Virus record (IMG/VR): IMGVR_UViG_3300028883_000062 | Span: 1-49,592 of that record | DNA length: 49,592 bases | Strand: one strand, 5' to 3' | DNA from: a virus | In this document: piece by piece, positions 23,384 to 34,400 of the stretch | Position numbering within the stretch: the first letter of the stretch is position 1 | Layout: each line of letters begins with the position of its first letter | Made by a program: the position numbers and the translations under genes | Notes under the pieces: model-generated | The model's input: only the letters and a program-made list of their open reading frames with translations | What the model was told of the DNA's origin: nothing | Database searches by the model: none

Positions 23384-24040
23384 TCATTCTCCTGTCGTGG
23401 CGATATTACCACCTTGTTCCGGATCGGCCCCTACGTTACCGGGACCGGTTGGGTCCATCCCCCAATAGGACACTACTGATTCTGCTGGCGGTTCGCCTCC
23501 TGCATCAGAAGTATGGAGTATCAGGGAAAATGTTTGTCCATCCGTAACCGATCCACCACTCCACGGATCTTCCCAACTCGAATAGTCAACCTTTCCCCCT
23601 TCCACACATATCGTTTTACCTGCAAGATCATTTCGCCGCATGAGGGCATCACCGTCGCCAGCGACAGCAATTAAAAAGGTGTCATTAGCCGTCAGGGTCG
23701 AATCAAGTTCGAGATCAAACCAATTCCACTGTCGGTCATCGGATGAACCATAAGATTGAGGAGCCGTGGTATCAAAGACAGTTGTGTCTGATCCGGTAAT
23801 GTGGTAGATACACATCTGCACACTGGTGGTCACATAGTAGTAATCAGCGCAGACAGCAATCGATTCTGGAAGCTGATCGGTGGCGCCGATGATAATACGC
23901 AGGCTTACCTGGTTTGCACAGAAATCAATACCGGCACCATTCACGCCGAGTCCGCCATAAATCATGTTCGTATCACCGTAAATGTCTGCCATCGCCGAGG
24001 TAGTTAGCAGCAGGATGAATAAGACCAGTAGGTAGCGCAT
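23384..24040 (-). CDS. Exported putative receptor-binding protein, paralog B
   Basis: This 218-residue protein is the paralog of the preceding-coordinate gene: signal peptide (RYLLVLFILLLTTSAMA), the same order of conserved blocks (IGATDQLPES, DRQWNWFDLELD, NDTFLIAVAGD, SSWEDPWSG) and a similar length. It has four Cys in the mature domain (FCANQ, AVCADYYY, QMCIYH, TICVEGG), whereas paralog A has only one, so disulfides are plausible. The C-terminus differs (PTGPGNVGADPEQGG). ATG 24040 with GGAGAT is preferred over the frame's earlier start at 24115. Confidence 0.65.
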   Translation of the reverse strand: MRYLLVLFILLLTTSAMADIYGDTNMIYGGLGVNGAGIDFCANQVSLRIIIGATDQLPESIAVCADYYYVTTSVQMCIYHITGSDTTVFDTTAPQSYGSSDDRQWNWFDLELDSTLTANDTFLIAVAGDGDALMRRNDLAGKTICVEGGKVDYSSWEDPWSGGSVTDGQTFSLILHTSDAGGEPPAESVVSYWGMDPTGPGNVGADPEQGGNIATTGE

Positions 24041-24044
24041 TGTA

Positions 24045-27000
24045 CTATCTCCACTTGCCCCACAGTTTCGCCCCGAACAACCAGACCCTATCGTTATCGT
24101 CGGCCAAGTTATCATAGAATTGTAACTTCATCCCCTGTCCGACATTCAGGTTGGCATCATACGCGATCGACACATGAGCCAGTGTCGTACTCGTCCTGGC
24201 AGTCGTGTTCGTAGTCGCCAGCGAATCACAGATAAACGGACTGCCGGTACCCTTCGAGAGCATAACCCGAACCGAGTCTATTGAGCCGTTGGTCAGATAG
24301 TCAAACGTGATCGAGTCAGCGTCGAAGTCATTGGTTAGGAACATGCCAACGTCAACGTAGTGTGTCTCTGTGCCCTCCCAGGTACTATCGACAAACAGCG
24401 CGAGGGTGTCCTGCGCATATTCAACGTGATACTGGACCCGGGAGCTGTCGGACCACGCATCCTTTCTGCCGTAAACCGTAGTAAACGGCAAGGCTTTCGA
24501 CTTCTGATAGTATTCCTTGACGGTCCCAAGAGTCGAGTACGCTGAATCTGCTTCAGTCGTTGTTGCATGGTACGCATCGATCAGGGCCGTCTTGTCGTCC
24601 AGTCCGATTTTGAACGGAACAGTTGCGCTCCCATCATCATTGACGATCTGGAATTCATCAGACGAGGTACCTGTGATTCTGAGCGTCCACTGTGTCGCGT
24701 CATTCTGAAGGCCAACGGATGAAAAGCCGTTCGTTTTTTGGCTCTGAAGTTGCAGGACAGCATCGCCAGTATCATCAAGTATCCAGGCATCAATGAGCGA
24801 GTGCATGGTGTCCATAGGACCGACTGCCAACTGGCTCACCAAGCCGGTGTCACCAAGCCCTACCTTCAGGTCCACCTCGGCCTGAGTCACATCAGTAACG
24901 ATAGTAACACTATCGCCGGCATCACTGTATGTCATGGTGGCTCCGGTCCCTGATATATTGAACATCGGGCCCGCCTTGTCTCGGACGGCTTCTGCGTTCG
25001 AGGATCCAGCGCTATCAGCGTAGGTGGCCGAGGCCGCCGAAGAATCCGAAACCTTAACGTCGATAGAGAGCGTTACACTATCGCCGCCATCGTCGTAGGT
25101 CATGCTCCCGCCTACACCAGTGATGTTGAACATAGTACCAGCTTTGTCACGGACATTCTCTGCCGCAGACGAGCCACAGGTATCAGCATAATCTGCTGAT
25201 GCCGCGTTGTCTGCTGTTGTAGCCGACGCCGCCGCAGAGTCAGACACCTTTACGTCGATAGCAAGGGTCAGAGAGTCGCCGCCATCATCATAGCCGAGGG
25301 TGCCACCTGTACCTGCTATGGGTAAGGTCGAGCCAAGAGAATCCATGACTTCTTCTACGGAACTGATACCACCACCGGAGCCGCCAGCCGCACCCCATGT
25401 CAACGTACCTGCACCATCGGTTGTTAGCTGGTATCCGTTAGTCCCTGAGTCCAGAGGGTAGTAATTACCGCCTATAACCACCGACCCGAGCATCTTCGTA
25501 ACGCCAGCGTTAGGCCCGCCAACCGTATCAGTCACGGTTGTTGCCATCTTGCATATATCGTGAAACCAGAAGAAGGAATTGTCGCCTTCTACGTGAGTCG
25601 TGCCGGCTTGAGCCCGAAACGTAATCGGCGTATCTATGAGAACCCAGGACACAGAGCTATCGTCGTGTTCCACGAACTCGCCGGTCCCACCGCCACCGCC
25701 AGCAAAATCACCACGGCGGTTTACGATAGAGTCCCACAGGTCCAGCGTGAGGAATTGACCAGTATCGGCCCACCGGATATATCCATCTGTTCCAATTACT
25801 ACCGAATCGAACGCGGATATACCGCCGCCAAGAGCATGAAATTCGTTGGCCGCGATCACTCCGTCAAAGTGAAACACACTATTTTGACCGGCGAATAATG
25901 TCGTATCTTTGTTCCCTGCGACAGTTAGGATTGTATCGTTATCAACAAAGCTGGCGCTACTATCGTCGTGAATGTTAAAGGCGCCACCCGTACCCGCCGC
26001 AGCAATCAGATCAGCCGCTTCCCCCTCGGTGCAAATTGCGGAGTCATACACCAGGCTAATCGTGGGCCCCCAATAGAGCATAGTTTGGACTGACACATAA
26101 TCTACGGCCCCACCGTCAATGCCTGTAAATGTGTCACACTCTATCGTAAAGCCATCCTGTCCCGTCAAGACCGGGTTTGCGTAAGCGCCCGGTGCCGGCT
26201 CAAGCCACATGGACGAGTAAACCGCTCCCCCTTCATACGCCTGGAACAAAAGGCTGTCGGCTCCACTGGTCGCAGTACGGATAGCATTTAGAATGACCGT
26301 ATCGTTGGAAGTTATCGGAAGGTATGTCTCAGCGATGTTGTTGCCCCCCGTGTCAGACCATGCCTGAGCCGCAACAGTAGTCGAATCAGCATGTTCAGCT
26401 CTCGCCGCTCCACCGCTCGCTGAGTCAGAGAGAGTCGCATGGGGAACCGTAATAGTCGTGATGGTGTCCATAATGCCCGGTACGTTATCCTCTATCTGCT
26501 CTTGAGCAATCGCCACTCCCGCCGCCGAGTCAATACCGGATCCTGCCGCCGCCGTAGCATCAGCCGACCAGGTAATAGTAGTGTCGCCACTTGATACGGT
26601 GAGCTTGGGGATATAGCCGCTCGAGGGTGTTCCAACAATCGGGAACCTTGCCAGTTCTTCATACGGGCTGGCCATATAGGAATTGTTTTTGAGTACCGTA
26701 TTCTTGAGGGCAAACGAGTCGATGGCCATGTTGTCTCGCCCATCCCGGTACAAACGCACATCGGTACGCCAGAGGACACCAGTATCAGCTATGCCGCCGG
26801 TCACATACCCGTCAATCTCCCTGTGAGTAAACCACCAATCTTCCGTCCCAGTCGAATCAAGTACGGCCTTCTGGTACCGCTTCGTGTTGTAAAAGGTATT
26901 GTCCCTCACGATACAACTGTCCGGAGCGGGCTCAGTCGTAGATTCGGTTACAGAATCCGCTTTTGGGGATCCGTCGCCGAGCTGAATAGCAGCATACGTT

Positions 27001-28142
27001 ATAGCCTCGTCCGGAGCCGCGGTGTCATAGACTTTGGTATCAAATACTGTGTTAGCGACGATCAATGATTTATCCGATAGCAATTCAACATGGATGCCAT
27101 CGTTGTTGTAGGTCGCCTCGGTGTATTGGTTGCCGGCCATGTTATTCGGACGGTTACAGTCCCACACGATGTTGTGGTCTATGATTGTGTTCGGAGCCGA
27201 CGCGATGTTGATACCGGAGTATCGGACATCGTGAATTCGGTTGTTCGTTATCGTGGTGTGGCGAATATCCTCGGTTGTCAAGGCATCCCTCCAAAGCAGG
27301 ATCCCCTGGCCACGACAGTTCCATATATCGTTATTCTCGATCGTATTGTACCAACTCGTATCCTCAATGCCAGTGAAGTTGAATTGACGGATCGAGATCC
27401 CTGACCCGACATCACCTGAATTGAGATCCCATGAAAGGTACGTATTGTCGCTACCGTAATCGATGTAGCCCGCTTCGTAGCTCTGGCAGTTCCGGATCGT
27501 GTTATACGATGCGTTGCTAATCATTATATTGTCGCGCTGGTTGTGGTGGACCTTGCAGTTCTGGATGATCGTGCGTTGCGTCTGACCGCCGCCAGTAGCC
27601 GGGTTCCCTATAACCTTGATCCCGTACTCGAATCCTGACACCTCAACGTCACTGATAATGACGTGATCGCATTTCATTACCACAATGCCATTAGCTCTGA
27701 ATTGCAGGTTCGCGACAAGGGCGAGCGAATCCGCATCACCGATGATATGCCCGCCTGTCCAGGTCACATACGATACAGAGTCAAACCACAAACCGTTTCG
27801 GCATGAATCATTCTGTGCTTCAATGGGGAAGTAGAGCTGTGCCCCATCTGCACACACAACAGTCAAGCGGCTCGTTATCTTCGTCAGCGTCGAATCAAAG
27901 AGAAATTTCCCCGGTGGTACGTAGACGGTGCCACCTTCGCCGGCAGCAGCGATCGCTAGCCCGAACGCCTGAATAGTTGCCGCGCCACTGGTGGAGTCGT
28001 TCTTCGCTCCGTAGTCCATGATGTTGTGCCACTGTTTCGCTTTGGCGTAGGACTTCGGGCTTTGCGGGGGAGGCGGGCTGCCAGCCATCAGAATAGACGC
28101 TGCCAGGGCGCATACAATAAATACTGCCACAAACCGTTTCAT
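24045..28142 (-). CDS. Exported pectate-lyase-like tail spike
   Basis: This 1365-residue protein has a signal peptide (KRFVAVFIVCALAASILMA) and then a Pectate_lyase_3 type beta-helix at about residues 35-470 (WHNIMDYGAKNDSTSGAATI, EGGTVYVPPGKFLFDS, many N-x-I-x-x-N rungs). Middle and C-terminal parts (about 500-1365) are Gly/Ser/Asp-rich repeats; three copies of a motif with YDDGGDSLTL, YDDGGDSVTL and YSDAGDSVTI lie near 945-1085, with conserved VRDKAGxMFNI after two of them. The C-terminus looks like a beta-sandwich. Likely a tail spike that binds or degrades surface polysaccharide. The signal peptide is unusual for a spike. Confidence 0.85.
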   Translation of the reverse strand: MKRFVAVFIVCALAASILMAGSPPPPQSPKSYAKAKQWHNIMDYGAKNDSTSGAATIQAFGLAIAAAGEGGTVYVPPGKFLFDSTLTKITSRLTVVCADGAQLYFPIEAQNDSCRNGLWFDSVSYVTWTGGHIIGDADSLALVANLQFRANGIVVMKCDHVIISDVEVSGFEYGIKVIGNPATGGGQTQRTIIQNCKVHHNQRDNIMISNASYNTIRNCQSYEAGYIDYGSDNTYLSWDLNSGDVGSGISIRQFNFTGIEDTSWYNTIENNDIWNCRGQGILLWRDALTTEDIRHTTITNNRIHDVRYSGINIASAPNTIIDHNIVWDCNRPNNMAGNQYTEATYNNDGIHVELLSDKSLIVANTVFDTKVYDTAAPDEAITYAAIQLGDGSPKADSVTESTTEPAPDSCIVRDNTFYNTKRYQKAVLDSTGTEDWWFTHREIDGYVTGGIADTGVLWRTDVRLYRDGRDNMAIDSFALKNTVLKNNSYMASPYEELARFPIVGTPSSGYIPKLTVSSGDTTITWSADATAAAGSGIDSAAGVAIAQEQIEDNVPGIMDTITTITVPHATLSDSASGGAARAEHADSTTVAAQAWSDTGGNNIAETYLPITSNDTVILNAIRTATSGADSLLFQAYEGGAVYSSMWLEPAPGAYANPVLTGQDGFTIECDTFTGIDGGAVDYVSVQTMLYWGPTISLVYDSAICTEGEAADLIAAAGTGGAFNIHDDSSASFVDNDTILTVAGNKDTTLFAGQNSVFHFDGVIAANEFHALGGGISAFDSVVIGTDGYIRWADTGQFLTLDLWDSIVNRRGDFAGGGGGTGEFVEHDDSSVSWVLIDTPITFRAQAGTTHVEGDNSFFWFHDICKMATTVTDTVGGPNAGVTKMLGSVVIGGNYYPLDSGTNGYQLTTDGAGTLTWGAAGGSGGGISSVEEVMDSLGSTLPIAGTGGTLGYDDGGDSLTLAIDVKVSDSAAASATTADNAASADYADTCGSSAAENVRDKAGTMFNITGVGGSMTYDDGGDSVTLSIDVKVSDSSAASATYADSAGSSNAEAVRDKAGPMFNISGTGATMTYSDAGDSVTIVTDVTQAEVDLKVGLGDTGLVSQLAVGPMDTMHSLIDAWILDDTGDAVLQLQSQKTNGFSSVGLQNDATQWTLRITGTSSDEFQIVNDDGSATVPFKIGLDDKTALIDAYHATTTEADSAYSTLGTVKEYYQKSKALPFTTVYGRKDAWSDSSRVQYHVEYAQDTLALFVDSTWEGTETHYVDVGMFLTNDFDADSITFDYLTNGSIDSVRVMLSKGTGSPFICDSLATTNTTARTSTTLAHVSIAYDANLNVGQGMKLQFYDNLADDNDRVWLFGAKLWGKWR

Positions 28143-28146
28143 TTTA

Positions 28147-28413
28147 TTACCTCGCTGAGTCAGGCAACGTTCCGAAGTGACGTTCCAGTCGCTTCAGGCT
28201 GCTCTGGATTTGCTTAAACTCCACGTCATAACGAACCAACTGCTTCTCAATCACAGCGATACGTACTTCGTGTTTCTCTATTATTGCGCTTTTCTCTGCG
28301 ACCTCACTTTTGATTATCGACCCGAGAATAGTGAGCAACAGCATTATGACCACACCCGATACGGCAAGCGCTCGGTCCTTCGTGATGAGATTACTGCCAG
28401 TTTCCTTTGCCAT
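28147..28413 (-). CDS. Small membrane coiled-coil protein (holin/spanin candidate)
   Basis: This 88-residue protein has an N-terminal membrane segment (LAVSGVVIMLLLTILGSII) followed by a coiled coil (EKSAIIEKHEVRIAVIEKQL, YDVEFKQIQSSLKRLERHFG). This shape fits an i-spanin or a small holin-like lysis protein, but no family is recognised. ATG 28413 is chosen; a GTG at 28428 overlaps the upstream stop and is possible. It lies between the internal virion protein and the first spike. Confidence 0.55.
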   Translation of the reverse strand: MAKETGSNLITKDRALAVSGVVIMLLLTILGSIIKSEVAEKSAIIEKHEVRIAVIEKQLVRYDVEFKQIQSSLKRLERHFGTLPDSAR

Positions 28414-28427
28414 AGTCGAGCACCCCA

Positions 28428-31400
28428 CTAATTGCCAATCTGATTCAATAATTGCTCTCTATCTTCTTCAGTTAAAGACCAGAAGAATAGCTGTCTCTGA
28501 GTTGCGCTTGTGCTTTCCCATTTATCGAGAAGTCTATTCCGATATTTCCACAGTCGGTCGCGCATCTGCTTCGGAGTCAGATTAAGATCCTTGTGCATCA
28601 ACATAAGCGCATCGGCAATACGTCCCTCGATAATAGCTGCGTCCACGTCCTCGTAGGTGGCCTGGCGGCCCGCCGCTCTTTGCTTTTTCCATCTATCGAG
28701 CGCTCGTCCGATGTCGCCGCCCGGGTACCCCTTCGAGGTGGGGAAACCAAAATTAGAAACAAGAGCGTTCCAATTACTGCGCTTCGCATCGAGTATGTTG
28801 TCAAGCACCTGAGTAACAGAGATCGGCGCAAAGGTACCTTCCACCCACGTCGTTACTTTGTCGATCGTGCTCTGCGGATCTTTATCTTCATCGATCTTCT
28901 GTCCGTATTCATCTTGCCCCTGAAGCACGCGAAATGTTGTGCTTATCATCGGTGCCACCTTACCATAGAATTTCTGGAAATCGCCCTTTGCGAGTGAATG
29001 AGCCATTCCCGGAACCTCAAATATGCTCTTGAACGGCGGGGCCCAGGCGGTCGTACCGTCTGGATTGTTGTACGGTAGCCTGACCAGGAATTTCATGTCC
29101 TCCGGATTCTGCCACATGAACTTGCCCTCGCCGTCCATGAATTTCGTCATTTGATAATTCCAGATATTCGAGGCGGTATATAGTCCTATCGCACCAGCCA
29201 GATACCAGCGATATTGTGTAGCGATCGGGTGAAGCGGATCCATGTGCATCTTTCGCCTGAGACTGTTCGGGGCAAGCGACTTGGTTGTCTCGTAGGCTAT
29301 GCGAATGTGAGATTCCTGCCACGTGGGAGAGATGAGGCCATACTGCCACGCCTTTCTCACTCCCTGACCGTACCAGAGTTTGATCGCTGTCTTGTTGCTC
29401 TCGAGCAGATTCATCTTATAGTCTGCGCCGGAGAACAAACCGTCTGCCATCTTCACGGCATCCCGATATGCGAGCTCCATGTTAAGGCCCTGTTCTCGGT
29501 ACTTTGGAGCGATTCGATCAAAGACCTTGTGTGCCATGTAGGTTTTCATCCCTGGGTGCAATACATCAAAGATGATATGTGACATCTTCCAAACCGGCCA
29601 CGTGATAATGTTGGCGGGAGTGTTATTGAATCGCAGCATGTCAACGGGTTTGAAGCCAATATCCGAATAAGCGTCAACCTTCAGTCCGTTTCGCATGAGT
29701 CCATGTGTGACCTCAGTAGGATGCTCGAGTATCTTCAGGCCCTTCGGTACCATAGTCAACGGATTCACGCGATTCGCGATTGCCTGGAACCCGAGCTGTA
29801 TCGGATGGAAGAAGCCAGCCAGCTTCGCGCCTTTAGAGAGATACATGAATCGACCGAAATTGGTAATCTGCGGTGATTTGTGATAGTTCTCCCACCACGG
29901 CATGATCTCTCTGAACACTCCAACCGGACCCTTCATTACTATCGTTTGTCCGTTATGGCCCTTAAACGTGATCGGTCGCTGTAAGAAGATGTTTTCCGTG
30001 TACTCGTAAAGATCCTGCAAACCAGCCTCGGTGATCTTATTCCACGGCTCGATAACGTTAGCATCCTCGAGCTTTACGCTCCCGGTATATCGATCCTTCC
30101 GGGGTATCTCGATGCCGCCGCCAATCTTCGTGCTGTGCAGCTCCGCGTAAAGGCGACGTGAGGCATTGGCAAGTTCCAGGTTGCGGTAGCCATTACCAAC
30201 GAGGGTGCCGAGATTGAGTGTCGCGGGAATCTTCCCTGCGGCCATCGCCTGTTCCATCGTTTCATATTTGCGTCGCATGAGCGCGGGCTGATTCTTTGCG
30301 AATTGACCGAATTGCGGATTGATAGGCTTCCCTGACACCGGATCCTGCCAGATATGGCGTAAATACACATGACCAGGTGGGCGCGTTTGCTTGTCGATTA
30401 AGCCTAATTGTAACCCGTAGTCCTCGAATTGTTTTGAGAATTCTCGGAACATGGTCACCACGCCCTTTTCTTTTGGTGTGAGGTTTCTCCAATACCTCGA
30501 GTTCGGGCCCTGCTCCATAGCGTGCGCCAGAGTGAGTTGCCGCTCCTGGGGTATCTTGAAATTCTCGAATTCTTTTGAAAGCAAGTATTCAATAGCGCCG
30601 GCATCGAGTACACGTTTGCGGTGACTCCACATCGACTTGACCGCGGCCTCAACATTGGACTGGATCTCTATTCGTTCCGGCGACTTCGCCAGTACCGCGT
30701 CAACGTACTCTTTTACATACTTGGCGTTGTTGTAGACTGTCCGGGCGAGCTGATGATAGGCTTCAGGCGTTCCGAGGGCGCCGAGGGAGACTGAGCCGTC
30801 GCCCTTCTCCACCATGTCAAAGAGCGAGCCCTGATTTTCAACAAGATCCCTGACACCTTCCTTCAGCTTTTCGATCTTGGCATCGATACGCTTAATTTCT
30901 TCGACCGACTCAACCTTTTTCCGGAGCTCTCGCAGTTCATCGATCTGTTTGACAATCCAGCCGGTGTCCTGCCTGGATCTAGTACCCTCGTTGATCGGGG
31001 CTTTCGTAAATTTGAGCGGAGCGTTCTTGTCGAAGGCTATGTCTGTTACCTGGCGCTCGATTTTCGCCTCAAACTCACCGGCTTTGAGCTTCCACATGTC
31101 CTGCTCTCGATAGAGAACATCGAATAGCTGTTTCTCATGGTAATTCGTGATCTGCGGGAAGTCTTTTCTCAGGTTTCCTACCATCTTGGCCTTGATCTCG
31201 AAGTACGGCACATTGTCGCGGAGCGCTTCAGGCTGTTTCAGTATGTCTACAAATATACCTTTGGGGTCCAGATAGGTATAGGACTCGAGCTTCGGTACTC
31301 GATCTTTGCCGAACGAGTCTGTCAACTGCTGCTTTGTTTTCTTCTGGTCTTTGGCGATCCTGAAGGCTTCGATGTCCTCCCCGATCGTTTCTCGGGTCGC

Positions 31401-34400
31401 GCTACGGTTCGCCTCAACTTTTGCGTGGTAGACCGCTTCTTCGAGTGTGCCCTCGAAGTATTTTACCGGGACTTCATCGATCCCTATGCGTTTCAGGGCT
31501 TCATATCGGCTATGTCCAGAGAGCAGGTATGTCTGTCCGTCCTTCGGATCTTTCCAGACAATAAGGTCGTCCAGCTTCCCGGGGTCGAAATCATTGACTA
31601 TTCGCTCTACTGACTCCTCAGAGAATTCCTGCTTGCGGTTCTGGAACCGTTCGGGATCCAGCTTTATGTCGGATCGCTTCAGGATGATTCGTTCTTTAGC
31701 GAATGTTTTACTGGCGACAGGTTTGGTCCCACCGTCAGCCTTTCCGGATTCAGGTTCGGGTTGAACATCGGCCGGTTTGGGTTCTTCAGCCGGTTTCTCG
31801 GCGGGCTTGGGTGCTTCCTCTTTAGGAGCTGGCTTTTCTTCAGCCGCAGGCTTTTCTTCGGCAGGTTTCGATCGCTCAACGGGTTTAGCCTCCTTTGTCA
31901 CTGTCTCGGGCGGTTTGGTGACTACTTTCAGTTCTCCCTTATTCGCTCCCTCGAGCATCTTCACTTCGTAGAACGTCTTTCCGGAAATCTCCTGCGAGTT
32001 ACCAGTGTACTCTGCCTTGTCGCCCTTCACATAGACCTCGTTTGGCCCTGTCTGGAATTCCTCTGCAATCGGCGTAGGCTCCATCACATCTTCAACCTTC
32101 GGGCGTTCTTTCGGCTTCGGCTTCGGCGCTGCCGGTGTAGGTTCGACCACTTCAACATTCTCGACACTCCGCTTGGCATCCTCGAGGGCTTCCAGATCTC
32201 GAAGTAGGCGAGCCTGCAAGTTGTCTACTGTTGCCTGTAACGCCACCTGTTCGGGCTTAGAATACGCGACCATCACTTCTTCCAGCTCAGCGATATTATT
32301 TTCGATTGTTGGAATCGTTTCCTCGAGCTTGCGGATCTGCTCATTTCGACGATCGAGTTCGCGCTGTGACACCTTTTCGGGCGGCCCTGTCGGTTTTTTG
32401 GGCTCAGGAGCGCGCTCGGGAGCCATAGCGGGCGTTTCGGGCGGCGCCACGTCTGTCGGGATAGCTTCGGCCTTCGGCGGCTTCTTGGCCTTCCCAGGGG
32501 CCTCTGGCGGGGTCTGCGGTGTCGGCGGCTTCGGAGCCGGGGCGACTGGTTCCGGAGGCTCGGGCCATTGGTCGGGCGGTAGATCTTCGCGCGCTTCTTT
32601 CAGGCGACCGTTTATCTCTGCTATTTCGAGCTGATTGGCTCCTTCCGACTGCTTCAAGGTCTGTGCCCGGGCCTCTAAATGCTGTACGCGGCGTTTTTTG
32701 TCGCCGTATTGCAGTTCATCGAGCTTGACTTGCTCTTTCGCATCGAGCTCTCGTTCCAGTTTGCGAAGCTGTTCGGCGTAGACGTGCGGGACCAACTCAC
32801 CATAGAGCAGCCCTTCCTTTGCGCGCCTCGAGGCACCTGCAAGGTCTGTCGCTTCCATGTCCGGACGCATCCGGAGGATCTCAGCATCGATGGCTTTCGG
32901 ATCCATACGCGAAATCATGTCGCGCAGATCCTTCATAGCCACATCAGGCGGCGGGACAATGCCCTGCTCCTGTCGGGCCAGTTCATCGAGTAATAGGCGC
33001 TTGCCGGCTGGCGACTTCCGAATTTCCTCGAGGCTCTTTTGGGCCTCGGCCTCGTTCTTGAGTTCCCGTTCGATAGCCTTTGCCGACTGTTCAGCCGGTC
33101 CGAGCTTCTTCGGTGGCTGTTCCGGATAAGACCGATTGGCCTCCTGCATGAGCTGTTCTTGCCGCTTCAGATCTTCCTTCAGCAATCGAGCACCTTCAGG
33201 TGATTGGCGTAGCTGTGTTTGCCTGGCCTCGGCATCCAACATCGCCCTGGCTGATTGCTTCGCGGGTCCGGCTGGCGGTTTAGGCGGGTTTAAGGCCTCC
33301 TGTTGGCGTAAGTCCTCAGCGAGCAAGCGGGCACCTTCCGGTGACTGTCGTAATCTTTGTTCCCGGGCCTCGTACTCGGCGATAGCTGCGGCTGATTCCT
33401 CGGCAGACTTTTCTACTGCGCGCCGTGACTGTTCCTCTAGTTCGATCTCCCGGGCCTTGTATTCAGCTTCCCGGGCGGCCTGGTCAACCTTGTCCTTGCG
33501 TGCCTGTTCTTTGGCTGCATCCATAGCACGCTGTTCTTCGGCGAACCGTTGAAGCTCCTGCTCTGCTACTGAGTAACTTTTCTTTTTGCCCCGACTCAGC
33601 TTTGCCGCTCCACCCATAGCCATTCCCGCAAGCATGGCTACACCAAATGGGTTCTTCAACAACTCTTTTTGAGCATTCTCAATTTGTTTTGTGTTCGCAT
33701 ATTCCAGACGAAAGCCTTTGGTAATAGAAAATTCTGGATCAACACCTGCGGCTTCCAGTAATAGCGTTGTTTCTTCGAGAGGAAACTTCAACATGCCAAC
33801 AGCAAATTCATACGGGTTCTGGATAAAGCTCGCCATCAGCTCGGGAGCGATGCGGATAGCACCAGAAATGAAGTTCCGCGCAAAAATAGTTCCATCAGAA
33901 AGCGGGTATTCCCGGTCCTCATACTGGCCGGTTTCCTCGTTCCAGACCGATACCGTTTCGGTGGCGCCAGGCTCAATAACACCTAGCCCGAGTTCCTTAA
34001 ACCCCTCGTCAACTAGTTCGGTTAGCTGTTCCTTCGGCAGAATCGGCTTCAGAGGGTGTGTCTCGCCCACACCTTCAGCAACGTATTTATCCAGTTTTTT
34101 CAGGTTGTACATGGCGGCCTGATAAAACTGATCGATAAAGGGATCAGCTAGATCTACCGCACCTTTCCTGATGGCCTCCCCGTACAGGTCGCGCAACATA
34201 GAAAATATGCCGTTACTCTCGGAGCTCTCGGCTTGAGTCAATAACTCCGGAGGCAGAATACCGACTTCTACTGCCTGCTCTATCTGCTTCTGCTGTTGCG
34301 GATTTAGCGCTTGCGGCCCGCGCGTCTGCACCGTTTTGACCATAGCCCGGAATTCCGGTGTATTCGCATACGTGTGCTCTGGCTCCACCGGAGGAAGGGG

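Noticed and set aside
31761-32207. 148-residue frame opposite the polyvalent protein
   Set aside because: It is the antisense of the Pro/Glu-rich linker and owes its length to biased codon use.
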